Positions 1 through 7,480 are shown, numbered from the stretch's first letter. The stretch is 13,555 bases of DNA from an uncultured Victivallales bacterium (GCA_903834675.1 CAILKC010000177.1:1-13555), one strand, 5' to 3'. Numbers and translations: made by a program. The notes: a model not told the origin generated them from the letters alone.

Positions 1-350
1 AATAGCCGGGACGGGCGGGGTGTCAAAGCGGCAACGGGGGGTGGCAGCGTCTGTCGGTACAGGCGCCACGGTGGCCCCATGAACGGGTGGCAATCCTGCC
101 GCCAGTGTGGCAATACCGCCACGGTTGCCATCGCCACCGCCTGCAAGGCCTTTTCGGGCCGGCTTCTGCCTGGATGGCCCCTCTGGCCAGCCCCCCGGCG
201 CTGAGACGCGCGCAAGACCTGCCCCTGGCCGCCCCAGGCGTGGGATGAACTGAAGCCGGAATGGTGCCGTAATGTGCCGGAATACCCCATGCCAGGCCGT
301 ATCGAAGGGTATCAGAGGGAAGCGCTGGAATGCCGTTTCATAGCTAAAAC
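1..350. other. Gene-free stretch with a short two-copy repeat
   Basis: I see no credible reading frame on either strand. The only structure is an imperfect 20-bp tandem pair: GTGGCAAT occurs at 87-94 and again at 107-114, and the two 20-bp units agree at about 14 of 20 positions. The second copy can fold by itself (GTGGC at 107-111 with GCCAC at 118-122). The stretch lies downstream of the tRNA gene, which is on the minus strand. I see no duplicated tRNA 3' end that would mark an integration site. Confidence 0.5.
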
Positions 351-427
<77 letters not shown>

Positions 428-621
428 ATATCCATGTACGGCAGGGCGGGTAATCTCATCCTGTCCAGCGGCAATTCAACTCCGCAGTAATCCCGAGTAT
501 AGCCGCTCTGAAGCTGTGAGAGAACAACCGCTCCACACGTTGCGGGCCCACCGTAGCGGGCGCAACCGGGCATGATTCCGCCGCCGCTGTTCGACGGCGA
601 CCCCAATGCCGACACCGCTTC

Positions 622-1503
622 TCAGCCGTTGGCTGCCATAGCCACGAAGCGCCGCAGGTTCTCCAGACCGATCTTGATCCCGGTCAGCACGTCCTCCATA
701 CCCTCGAACTCGATGGAGAGCACTCCCGCGTAACCGGCCCGGTGCATCACCCGCAAGCACTGGAGAATGGGCACGTTCCCATGGCCGATGATCGCCCCGC
801 GCCAGAAGTTTCCGCCTCGGGAAACTGCCCACCCTGTGCCTGGAAAGGGCATGGTTCCGGGCTTGAGATGGAAATCTTTCGCATGGCAGTGGAAGGCGTA
901 GGGCAGGAGCCGACCTACCGCGGTCGGCGGATCGTCATCGGCGCAGATGAAGTTTCCCATGTCGATGAGGATACCGAAGTTGGGGTGGTTCACGGCCGTG
1001 ACCAACTGCTCGACCCGGAGGCTATCCTGGCAGAAGTAGCCATGGTTCTCCACCATGGTCTTGATCCCCTTTGCCGCCGCATACTCGGTCACGCCGCGAC
1101 AGCCCTCGGCCAGGCGCGGAATGGCGGCGGCGAAGCTCCGTACCCCCTTGTGGTCCGGCCCCCAGCCGCCCGAGGCGTCATGCCGCATGCCCGGCACGCC
1201 GAGAATGGCAGCGATATCGACCTCGCGCCGGACCCGCTCGATCTCCGCTTGCAGATCGCCGCCTGAACCGCGCAGGAAATCTGCCCCGATGGTGTAGTTG
1301 GCGATTTCGAGGCCCACTCGGGCGGCCTCAGCGCGCAGCTCCTGCGCGAACTCCGCCAACGTCCGGCCTTCGGGAACCGCGAGGGTAGAGAACTCAATGA
1401 CGTCGAAACCCATCTCCTTCGCCTTCGCTATCACCTCGATCTGCTGCATCTGTCCGCCGCGCACCAGTCGGCTGAAACTGTACGAACTTACCCCGATCTT
1501 CAT
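622..1503 (-). CDS. Sugar phosphate isomerase/epimerase (xylose isomerase-like TIM barrel)
   Basis: This 293-residue protein fits the AP-endonuclease-2/xylose-isomerase-like family (IolE/hydroxypyruvate isomerase type), cytosolic metal-dependent TIM barrels that isomerise or epimerise sugars and inositol derivatives. The start MKIGVSSYSF is the usual first barrel strand. The expected metal ligands are E152 in VENHG, D181 in LIDMGNF, H207 in HCHAKDFH and E265 in SIEFEG; H241 lies in GHGNVPI near the end. The length is normal and no ligand is missing. The start is well supported: AAGGAG lies about 8 bases upstream of the ATG. No dehydrogenase, kinase or transporter sits beside it, so the substrate cannot be inferred. 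It is divergent from the membrane protein at 1945. Confidence 0.88.
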   Translation of the reverse strand: MKIGVSSYSFSRLVRGGQMQQIEVIAKAKEMGFDVIEFSTLAVPEGRTLAEFAQELRAEAARVGLEIANYTIGADFLRGSGGDLQAEIERVRREVDIAAILGVPGMRHDASGGWGPDHKGVRSFAAAIPRLAEGCRGVTEYAAAKGIKTMVENHGYFCQDSLRVEQLVTAVNHPNFGILIDMGNFICADDDPPTAVGRLLPYAFHCHAKDFHLKPGTMPFPGTGWAVSRGGNFWRGAIIGHGNVPILQCLRVMHRAGYAGVLSIEFEGMEDVLTGIKIGLENLRRFVAMAANG

Positions 1504-1534
1504 TGCCCCGTCTCCTTGCTGTCATGCATCGCGC

Positions 1535-1552
1535 CGCGCCACCCGTGGCGCG
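1535..1552 (-). promoter_or_regulatory. Hairpin in the leader of the isomerase gene
   Basis: Two perfect 8-base arms, CGCGCCAC (1535-1542) and GTGGCGCG (1545-1552), are separated by two bases. In the minus-strand transcript this strong stem lies about 30 bases before the isomerase ATG and some 18 bases before its ribosome binding site. It could affect translation, but no ligand or protein is implied by the sequence. Confidence 0.3.
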
Positions 1553-1784
1553 TGAACCCTCGAGTCGGTACGTCCGGCCTGGGCCTGGAAGCTGGGTTCT
1601 CTGCCATTCGCCGCGGGGAACCGCGGCCAACCCCGGTCGTGCTTTTGTCCAAGCCTGCGGCCCACACCATAGGGCAGGAGATGGCCTCTGTCGAGCGGCT
1701 TGAGGTCTTTGTAGAAGTCTGCGAAGCCCTGCCAGAGCCTCGTTCTTAGAGCCCTGTGTACGTTCCTGCGTTCCTGCCCCGGCG
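1553..1784. other. Intergenic stretch, no supported gene
   Basis: This is the divergent gap between the isomerase gene and the gene at 1945. One minus-strand frame is open from about 1808 down to a stop near 1523 and reads like protein in places (for example GFADFYKDLKPLDRGHLLP). It has no ATG, no ribosome binding site and no recognised family. I treat it as non-coding or a decayed remnant. Confidence 0.4.
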
Positions 1785-1818
1785 TTGCGTGGACTCGCGC
1801 AGGCTTCTATAGTATACT
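1785..1818 (+). promoter_or_regulatory. Candidate sigma-70 promoter for the 1945 gene
   Basis: Two overlapping solutions exist, each with a 17-base spacer: TTGCGT (1785-1790) with TATAGT (1808-1813), and TGGACT (1790-1795) with TATACT (1813-1818). Both -10 boxes match the consensus at 5 of 6 positions; the -35 boxes match at 3 and 4. This is the only AT-rich spot in the GC-rich upstream region. It would give a leader of roughly 120 bases. Confidence 0.4.
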
Positions 1819-1833
1819 TGGTAGTGGACGAAG

Positions 1834-1859
1834 GCGTCCCGGGCGGGTAGCCGGGACGC
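1834..1859 (+). promoter_or_regulatory. Leader hairpin upstream of the 1945 gene
   Basis: Arms GCGTCCCGG (1834-1842) and CCGGGACGC (1851-1859) pair perfectly over 9 bp with an 8-base loop. The loop and right arm include GGGCGGGTAGC (1841-1851), which recurs as GGGCAGGTAGC at 1864-1874. The structure lies just after the candidate promoter and 85 bases before the start codon. A leader attenuator is possible but there is no U tract. Confidence 0.3.
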
Positions 1860-1944
1860 GGTCGGGCAGGTAGCGTGGTAGTTCCCAGGCGCCGCGCGCG
1901 CCGCGATGGCAGGCCGTGATCCGACAACCCCCCCCAGAGACACT

Positions 1945-4101
1945 ATGGCAAAGAATAGCCCAGCGGAAACGTCTGAGACAACGCCTGACGCCGAAGTCGA
2001 CGAGGCGGGGCTTTCTGAGGCCGAATTGGAGCGCAAACGTCGGCAGGAGGCTCGCCGCGAACTCAAGCGTCAGAAAGGAGAGCTTGCCCGCATCCAGAAG
2101 GAGATGCGAGGGCCCACCTCAAAGTGGGTGAAGATCGCCATCGTCGTGATCGCCGTGTTGGTGGTGGTGCTGGCTCTGGGCGGCTACTTCATCTACTGCT
2201 CCTATTCCGTCGGCATCCAACGCGACAGCTTCACGGAGGAATACAACCGGGCCGACCTGACCCGGCTGAGGCAGTGCGCGCCTGACAAAGCCCGTGAAGT
2301 GGACGACTTGAAGCGGCAGGCCGAGAATGCGGACGGGGCACTTTCCTGGCAGCAGGTTATCGACAAGTACCGCGAGGCGGAAGAAAAGCTGATTCAGGCG
2401 GCGGCGGCGGCCACGAATAACGCGGATGCCTACGACAGCGCGCGTACGCGTTTCCGGGTGCTCAAGGAGGAAGCGCTCAAGAATAAGCTTGACCAGTATG
2501 GCCGCGCCATCTGGGCCAGGGTACTGGAGGCCGACACGGCGTCCTCCGCCCAGGCGGCAGAGGACTTCTCGATCGCGCTGGCGACCGAAAAAATGACTCA
2601 GACCATTCAGTTGCTGGAGAAGACCTCGACCTCCTACGCGAAGCTCAAGGATCTGGATGAGCTTTCGGCCAAGTTTCGCGCGCAACGCAGTTCGGTCGAA
2701 GAGAAGGAATGGGAGCGTAACGTCCCCGAAGCCTGGGCTGCGATGCAGGGCTTGCTCAAGCAGATTGAGACGGCCCAGGAATCCACCGACTGGGCTACCG
2801 CAGCCGATCTCTGCCAACAAGCCATGGCGATGATCGCGCCGGCCTTGGAGAAGATCACCGCCCTGAAGACTCAGGCTCAGGAAAAAATTAGCGTCATGGA
2901 GCAGGTGATCAAGACGGCTGCCGCCAGCGGGGTGCCCACGGCCAAGCCTGCCCTGTGGGAAAAGGTCGGAACCGAGGCGAAGAGTGCGCGCGACGGTTTC
3001 AGCCAGTCCGAGTACGCCACCGCCGCCCGAACCGCCCAGGAGGTTACGGCGATGCTGGGCGCAGCCGGGGAGAGCGTCCGACAGGCGCAGGAGGGCTTGG
3101 GCGACGCCATCACGCAGATTAAGAGACTCTATGACCGCGCCACCAGCGCCACCGCCTTTTTTGCCCAGAACTCGGCGGTGGCGTGGCGGGACGTTCAGGC
3201 TATGTACCGGCAGATTCCCGAGTTGCAGCGGCAAAACAAGACCTTCGAGTTGGTGGACCTCTGCAAGGTGCTCAGGGCCCAGCTCGAGGCGTTGGTCCAG
3301 GAGCGTGACCAGCTCTTCGCCGACACCAAGAGCGCGGAGGACCGGTTGGAGGCTGCCGCCAAGACTGCGCTGTTTCCACACCTGCAGCACAACTACCCGG
3401 AGCCGTACGAACGGATTGAGGACTTGCGGCGCATGGCCGGTCGGCGTCGTGACCGGGGCGAGCTTCGCGAAGCGCGAGACCTGCTGGTGCAGGCCGCCGA
3501 CGGCCTGGAGAAGCAGCTCAAAGAGCTAGAGGGCGTGCGCTCGGAGGTCACGGAGTTGCGCGCTTCACTGAGCGATCGCAGAGAACGCTTCCGCGAGGGG
3601 ATCCGCCGGTTCATGGGGGCGGAATCGCCGGATATGGCGCGGAACGTGGAGCGCATCGAGCAGATGCTGACGGGGCATCTATATGCGGATGCCTTCACGA
3701 TCGCCAAAGGCCTGGACAAGCTGCTGCCAAAGACGCGGTACCAGGTGGCGTTGAAGGGCGCCGTAGTGGACTACGAGAAGGGCGTGATGTGGATTGCCGA
3801 CGGCGGCAACGAGAGTAAGCAACTGGACTGGTACGAAGCGCTCAAGTGGGCCGCCGCCCAGCGCTTTGCCGGCTTTGATGACTGGCGCCTTCCGACCGAG
3901 GAGGAACTTTGCGATCTGGCTCGCCTGCCCGCCACGGAACGCCGCACGCTGTTCCCGAACACTGCGACCGGTGGGCACTGGTCCAAGATACCCGCCCAAG
4001 AAGTGGCTGAGGCGCTGGTGGTCAGCGTGCCCGCGGGAACCATCTCTCGCGAAGACAAACGCAAGCCATTTTACGTCAGGGCAGTGCGTCAACCTGAATG
4101 A
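1945..4101 (+). CDS. Membrane-anchored helical-repeat protein with C-terminal DUF1566/Lcl_C domain
   Basis: This is a 718-residue envelope protein. Residues 1-60 are a charged, Lys/Arg/Glu-rich cytoplasmic helix. About 62-84 form one membrane helix (KWVKIAIVVIAVLVVVLALG). About 85-595 are almost wholly helical, with five to six copies of a 74-residue unit. About 596-718 match the DUF1566/Lcl_C family, a C-type-lectin-like fold: DWRLPTEEEL at 646-655, a GGHWSK strand, and the closing FYVRAVR at 709-715. The positively charged N-terminus predicts that the repeat and lectin-like domain lie outside the membrane. I chose the ATG at 1945 because AGAGA lies just upstream; an in-frame ATG at 1906 would add 13 residues but has no ribosome binding site. 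The family suggests binding or structure rather than catalysis. The specific role is unknown. Confidence 0.82.
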   Translation: MAKNSPAETSETTPDAEVDEAGLSEAELERKRRQEARRELKRQKGELARIQKEMRGPTSKWVKIAIVVIAVLVVVLALGGYFIYCSYSVGIQRDSFTEEYNRADLTRLRQCAPDKAREVDDLKRQAENADGALSWQQVIDKYREAEEKLIQAAAAATNNADAYDSARTRFRVLKEEALKNKLDQYGRAIWARVLEADTASSAQAAEDFSIALATEKMTQTIQLLEKTSTSYAKLKDLDELSAKFRAQRSSVEEKEWERNVPEAWAAMQGLLKQIETAQESTDWATAADLCQQAMAMIAPALEKITALKTQAQEKISVMEQVIKTAAASGVPTAKPALWEKVGTEAKSARDGFSQSEYATAARTAQEVTAMLGAAGESVRQAQEGLGDAITQIKRLYDRATSATAFFAQNSAVAWRDVQAMYRQIPELQRQNKTFELVDLCKVLRAQLEALVQERDQLFADTKSAEDRLEAAAKTALFPHLQHNYPEPYERIEDLRRMAGRRRDRGELREARDLLVQAADGLEKQLKELEGVRSEVTELRASLSDRRERFREGIRRFMGAESPDMARNVERIEQMLTGHLYADAFTIAKGLDKLLPKTRYQVALKGAVVDYEKGVMWIADGGNESKQLDWYEALKWAAAQRFAGFDDWRLPTEEELCDLARLPATERRTLFPNTATGGHWSKIPAQEVAEALVVSVPAGTISREDKRKPFYVRAVRQPE
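2506..3732 (+). repeat. Tandem 74-residue helical repeat (protein level)
   Basis: Within the 718-residue protein, Trp or Tyr anchors fall at residues 190, 264, 338, 414 and 488, with a Met at 564 in the equivalent place. Spacings are 74, 74, 76, 74 and 76. Each anchor sits in an x-W/Y-x-x-hydrophobic context and is followed 16-20 residues later by a second hydrophobic or aromatic residue starting a helix of the type YATAARTA or WATAADLC. The unit recalls a TPR helix pair followed by about 40 residues of coiled coil. The DNA itself is not visibly repeated, so the copies are old. Confidence 0.6.
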
Positions 4102-4110
4102 GCCGGTCAG

Positions 4111-4131
4111 GGAGGCCTTTCTGCGGCCTCC
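4111..4131 (+). terminator. Hairpin just after the 1945-4101 gene
   Basis: Arms GGAGGCC (4111-4117) and GGCCTCC (4125-4131) pair perfectly around a 7-base loop, 9 bases after the stop codon. Position and stem strength suit a transcription terminator, but there is no run of T after it, so termination or 3'-end protection is only inferred. Confidence 0.45.
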
Positions 4132-4741
4132 GCCAGCTCAGAGTTGCCCCGGTCTGGCGGGCGTCTCCGTGGAGACTGGGGTTTGTCCGCAGCAATCGCG
4201 GGTCGAGGGAAGCCCCGTCGGGAATGGCGTGATGTCGCTGGCGGCGGTGATTTCCTCGCGGCTGCTCAGGCTTTACGCCCGACAGAGGACCTCGATCGCC
4301 TCGTCCGATAAGACGATGTCGGCTTTCCGGCGCGGCACATATCCAGCGACCAGAGAGAGAAGCAATGCCGGGGGGTGAAGCCCCCAAGGCTGCTAAGTTC
4401 TTGCCGACGACGCCGCGATATGGACTGCGGTGGCAAGTCCGCCTCGGGCGAACGCGACACCGCTTTAGCGGGCGCCTGTCGGCCGGGCTGTAGGTCTCAG
4501 CCCAAGCGGCGTTGGCGACTCACCGCAGCGAGTCTCTACCGCCGCACTCCAGAAGCGCCGAGCCGCCGCGGGTGAGGCCGTGATCTGCCCCGATCCGAGG
4601 GTCTCGTCGGGAATGGCAAACGGCCACCGGAAGACACATAGCAGCCTTGGCGAGGCCCCCCACGACACCCACATCTCGCCTCGATTCCGGCTTAGGCCCT
4701 CTTGCCAAAACCGAGGCCGCCACCGGTAAGACGCGGGGGGA
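4132..4741. other. Long intergenic region rich in hairpins and short repeats
   Basis: About 610 bases lie between the hairpin after the 1945 gene and the rpsT stop. No frame looks coding: the short frames here are Arg/Pro/Ser-rich and lack ribosome binding sites. The region contains a GGGGG/CCCCC hairpin at 4371-4385, the inverted-repeat element at 4421-4551, and an exact 13-bp direct repeat, CGTCGGGAATGGC, at 4216-4228 and 4605-4617. The two 13-mers bracket the palindromic element, so the whole block may be one inserted or decayed repeat unit. Confidence 0.5.
4421..4551. repeat. Palindromic intergenic element with imperfect terminal inverted repeats (REP/MITE-like)
   Basis: The left end (4421-4437, TGGACTGCGGTGGCAAG) and the reverse complement of the right end (4535-4551, TGGAGTGCGGCGGTAGA) agree at 12 of 17 positions. 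Between them are three hairpins in a row: CCGC/GCGG at 4460-4471, GGGCTG/CAGCCC at 4485-4503 and GACTC/GAGTC at 4517-4534. Both ends read as Cys-Gly-Gly when translated inward (MDCGGK from the left, LECGGRDS from the right). I remember such 'DCGGK' pseudo-peptides as spurious short proteins in PVC genomes, which suggests a dispersed family. That last point is memory, not a search. Confidence 0.5.
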
Positions 4742-5008
4742 TCACTTGGCGAGAAGCGAGACGCGAGCGGCAAGCCGACTCTTCTTGCGGTCGGCCTTAT
4801 TGGCGTGGATCGTGCCCTTCTTGGCCGCCTTATCGAGGTCGGAGAAGCACTGGCGCAAGGCGACAGTGGCCTGCTCGCGGTTGCCCGTTTCGATCGTCTC
4901 GTTCAGGCGCGCTTCGCTCGTCTTGACGCGCGACTTGCTCGCGCGGTTCAGCGTGCGCCGCCCAAGACTGCTGCGCAACCTCTTCTTGGCTGACTTGGTG
5001 GTCGGCAT
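4742..5008 (-). CDS. rpsT: 30S ribosomal protein S20 (bS20)
   Basis: This 88-residue, highly basic protein binds 16S rRNA early in assembly of the small ribosomal subunit. The N-terminus MPTTKSAKKRLR and the C-terminal section KGTIHANKADRKKSRLA are the two conserved landmarks of bS20 (compare the bacterial pattern G.IH.N.A.RKKSRL). The length is typical of the family. The reading frame continues open upstream to 5299, but the family N-terminus fixes the start at the ATG at 5008. The ribosome binding site is weak. The gene is monocistronic and divergent from the secreted-protein pair at 5298. I see no clear promoter; a TTGACT at 5152-5157 (minus strand) lacks a well-spaced -10 box. Confidence 0.95.
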   Translation of the reverse strand: MPTTKSAKKRLRSSLGRRTLNRASKSRVKTSEARLNETIETGNREQATVALRQCFSDLDKAAKKGTIHANKADRKKSRLAARVSLLAK

Positions 5009-5182
5009 ACCCGTACACCGTCTTTCTGATTCAATGGCCCAAATGCCCAACGCTCTATCTGCATCTCCGCGCCCGTGCGGAAACAGCCTCATCGTGTCCG
5101 CGCGGCTAATGCCGCCAAGACAAGCATGTACTTTCGTCCTTCGTCGAGGAAAGTCAAGCCCGCTGGTGCTGCACTTCCCTCG

Positions 5183-5191
5183 TGCTATATT
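5183..5191 (+). promoter_or_regulatory. Candidate extended -10 promoter for the 5298 gene pair
   Basis: TGCTATATT is an extended -10 box (TGn plus TATATT, 5 of 6 to consensus) in otherwise GC-rich sequence. No good -35 is present, which extended -10 promoters tolerate. The transcript would begin near 5198, giving a 100-base leader. Confidence 0.35.
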
Positions 5192-5297
5192 CGTGGGTTC
5201 AGGCAGGTTGCGCGGCGCCGAACGCTCCCCTGGTAGAAGGCGCTGGGCCAGCGCTACGTCTGAAATCGGGCGTAGTCTCGCGGTGTGGAGGAACGGC

Positions 5298-6401
5298 ATG
5301 TCTGCACGGGCTGACCGGCAGCGGGCTTGGGCGATAGGGCTGGCGGCGCTGAGCCTGCCCTTGCGGTGTTGGGGACAGACCGTCGACAGCGCGTCGGCGT
5401 CGACCCCGGAGGCGCCGGCCGTGCAGTTCCGGGCTCTCGATGTCCATGACCGCCGCGAAGCCTTGGCGGACCTTCTTCACCGGCTCACTCTGGAGCGCGA
5501 CAGTCGGCGCGAGGAGCACCGCGCCTATGTCGAGGCCACGAGTGCCGCCCAGGCCCTGTCCGCGTTGCCGGACGACGACCAGAAGCTGCGCTCGTGTATG
5601 GCCTTGTCGGCCGACCTCGGGCGTCTGGAAGAGCAGCTCAAAGAGAGTCGCTTGCGGCGGCTGGAAGTTCTGGACCGCATTCAGGCGCAGGCCTCGCAGG
5701 CGAGTCCGGCGTCCGTCGAGGGCGCCCGTATCTTGCGTGAGGCGGACTCCGAGATGCGACTGATGCTGTCCCAGCAGGAGGAGCAGGCGCGCCGCATGGC
5801 GCTGCTGCGGCGTCAGCTAACGGCGTTTGTCAACCGTATTCCGCCGCCCGCCGAGTTTCGCGCCGCCAGTGGCGTGGCGATGCAGTTGGTGGGGGTGGGT
5901 GAGGCGGCATTCTACCTCAGCGTGACGCCGCTGTCCGTGGGCCTTTACCGGCGCTTCCAGCAGACGTTGGCGCCGGTTCATGGCTCGGACGAGTGGACCA
6001 CGTATGCGGCCACAACCGGCCCGGACGCGGCGCTGACCGGGGTATCCTGGTTTGAAGCCCGGCGCTTCTGCCAATGGCTCTCGGCGCTGGACGGGGTCGA
6101 GTACCGCCTGCCGCCGTCCCAGGAGGCCGCGGTTATCGGCTCGGTCCGCCCGGCGGCCGGATTGGCCTTCTGGGGTGACGACCTGTGGAACCCCGACGAC
6201 CATGTAGCGCGTCGGGATCTGAAGCGGTTCGGGGTAGAGCTGGTGACGGTGTGGGACCCGAGCGCTGTGCTGGCGCCGAAACCCGGCGCCTTCGGAGACG
6301 TGGCATTTGCTCGTTATCCGTCGCTGGCCATCTACGTGGTCGCGGCGCGCCAGATGGGGGTCGCGCACCGGTGGCAACGCCTGAATACTCCAGCGCCATG
6401 A
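5298..6401 (+). CDS. Secreted coiled-coil protein with degenerate SUMF1/FGE-sulfatase-like domain
   Basis: This 367-residue protein has a Sec signal peptide (basic start, hydrophobic 11-23, probable cleavage after CWG at 24-26). A charged heptad-like coiled coil follows at about 45-180. About 192-350 resemble the SUMF1/formylglycine-generating-enzyme fold, best seen in GVSWFEARRFCQWLSALDG (248-266) and then EYRLPPSQEA, where typical members read YRLPTEAEWE. The only cysteines are C24, C100 and C258, so the FGE catalytic cysteine pair is missing and the domain is probably a binding fold. The start is firm: GGAGG lies 6 bases before the ATG, while the frame upstream overlaps rpsT on the other strand. 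The stop overlaps the next start as ATGA, so the two proteins are translationally coupled. Confidence 0.8.
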   Translation: MSARADRQRAWAIGLAALSLPLRCWGQTVDSASASTPEAPAVQFRALDVHDRREALADLLHRLTLERDSRREEHRAYVEATSAAQALSALPDDDQKLRSCMALSADLGRLEEQLKESRLRRLEVLDRIQAQASQASPASVEGARILREADSEMRLMLSQQEEQARRMALLRRQLTAFVNRIPPPAEFRAASGVAMQLVGVGEAAFYLSVTPLSVGLYRRFQQTLAPVHGSDEWTTYAATTGPDAALTGVSWFEARRFCQWLSALDGVEYRLPPSQEAAVIGSVRPAAGLAFWGDDLWNPDDHVARRDLKRFGVELVTVWDPSAVLAPKPGAFGDVAFARYPSLAIYVVAARQMGVAHRWQRLNTPAP

Positions 6402-7435
6402 ACCTATACACCGGCATATCCAGACCGGGGCGGGTGCCCATCTCCGGCCTTGCCTTTGGGGTCTTGCTCACGGGGTTGATTCTGGTTGGCCCGGCTGTGT
6501 CCTGGGGCCAGACCGAGAGTGTCCGCCGTCGGGGGCAGTACCTGCGCACTGAGGTCTTACGCGCCGACGCAGAGAAGACGTACTCGTGTGCCCTGGCCCC
6601 GACGTCGGGAAGCTACCCGGCCATCCTCTTCCGGCGCCTGGAGCGGCTCAAACAGCAGGAAGCGCGGATCTACGAGGTCGTCGTGGAGGAGAAGACTACG
6701 GATGCCGAGACCGGTCGGGACAGCGTGACCTACCGGGTGTCGCCGGGTGACGAACTGCGCGGTGAGACCAGCATGCGTGAAACCACCCGCGATCTGGGCC
6801 CCTTTGCGGACGAGCCGTTCGTCGTCAATGGCTTTAGTCTGCGCACGAATGCCGCCGGTCTCTACGTCGATAGCGCCCAGAGGTTTCTCCTTCCCTTCGA
6901 CGACCTCTCGGTCAATGTGGTTGACCTTGAAGTCCGGCATCTGGAGATGGGGATGGTCAGCGCCCGCATCAGCCGCTATCTCACCCTGCGCTGGGACACG
7001 AAACGTCCAGACGAACGGATGAAGCTGGTGCAGACGGATCTGCTCGTGTCGCTGGGCACGGATTTTGAACCCCTGACATCGGTCGGAAGAGAGGGGCTGA
7101 GCGTGCGCGTTTCCATGCCTGAGACCATCCAGCCCGGGCAGGATGTGACGATTAAGGTGGAAGCCATCAACGGGGGAAAGCGAGCGGTCAGTTGCCTGGT
7201 AGGGCGGCTGTTCAGCCGACATCCGTGGATGACGGGCATCAACGTCTATCTCGGCAACGTGCCTGCGGCCGGAAGCCGCGAGTTTGAGCGTCTGGTTCAC
7301 GTCCCGGAGAGCGTAACTCCGGGATATGTCTTCGCCGTCATCGGTTTCTGGGACATCCTGGGAACCGCCAAGGAGCTGGCGCAACCGCTATCCAGCCGCA
7401 TTGTGGCAGCAACCGCGCCGTCCGCGCCACCGTAG
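6398..7435 (+). CDS. Secreted protein of unknown function with C-terminal Ig-like (CARDB-like) domain
   Basis: This 345-residue protein has a signal peptide with hydrophobic core 15-33 and probable cleavage after SWG at 35-37, leaving a mature start QTES. About 45-230 are mixed alpha/beta with no family I recognise. About 235-335 read as a beta-sandwich: SVRVSMPETIQPGQDVTIKV, then alternating strands to GYVFAVIGFWD, in the style of CARDB/NEW3 adhesion-type domains. The start ATG overlaps the previous TGA and has no ribosome binding site of its own, so it depends on translation of the SUMF1-like gene. The mature N-terminus (WG, then QT) mirrors that of its partner. It is probably envelope-located; function unknown. 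Confidence 0.75.
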   Translation: MNLYTGISRPGRVPISGLAFGVLLTGLILVGPAVSWGQTESVRRRGQYLRTEVLRADAEKTYSCALAPTSGSYPAILFRRLERLKQQEARIYEVVVEEKTTDAETGRDSVTYRVSPGDELRGETSMRETTRDLGPFADEPFVVNGFSLRTNAAGLYVDSAQRFLLPFDDLSVNVVDLEVRHLEMGMVSARISRYLTLRWDTKRPDERMKLVQTDLLVSLGTDFEPLTSVGREGLSVRVSMPETIQPGQDVTIKVEAINGGKRAVSCLVGRLFSRHPWMTGINVYLGNVPAAGSREFERLVHVPESVTPGYVFAVIGFWDILGTAKELAQPLSSRIVAATAPSAPP

Positions 7436-7444
7436 TCACCCGCC

Positions 7445-7480
7445 CTCAGCCCGACTGCGGTTTCGCCGGTCTGGGCTGAG
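7445..7480. terminator. Hairpin between convergent genes, probable bidirectional terminator
   Basis: Arms CTCAGCCC (7445-7452) and GGGCTGAG (7473-7480) pair perfectly over 8 bp. Further partial pairing inside (GAC with GTC) lengthens the stem. The hairpin lies in the 71-base gap between the convergent stops at 7435 and 7507, the expected place for a shared terminator. There is no clear U run on either strand. Confidence 0.55.

Noticed and set aside
1394..1927. 177-residue minus-strand open frame over the isomerase start and leader
   Set aside because: It overlaps the well-supported isomerase gene out of frame, is Arg/Pro/Thr-rich and has no ribosome binding site or family motif.
2119..3390. 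423-residue minus-strand open frame
   Set aside because: It runs antisense to the repeat region of the 1945-4101 gene. Its Leu/Gly/Arg-rich composition matches codon shadowing in GC-rich DNA, and it has no recognisable domain.
4647..5297. N-terminal extension of the SUMF1-like gene
   Set aside because: It would overlap rpsT on the other strand, is Arg/Ser-rich and lacks a signal peptide. The ATG at 5298 has a perfect GGAGG and starts a clear signal peptide.
4742..5299. 185-residue version of the rpsT frame
   Set aside because: The first 97 residues have no relation to S20. The family N-terminus MPTTKSAKKR fixes the start at 5008.
1945..7435. Diversity-generating retroelement, since DUF1566 and SUMF1 folds occur in its variable proteins
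   Set aside because: There is no reverse transcriptase, and I see no adenine-rich template copy matching the 3' end of either gene. The C-terminal strands look like ordinary family sequence.
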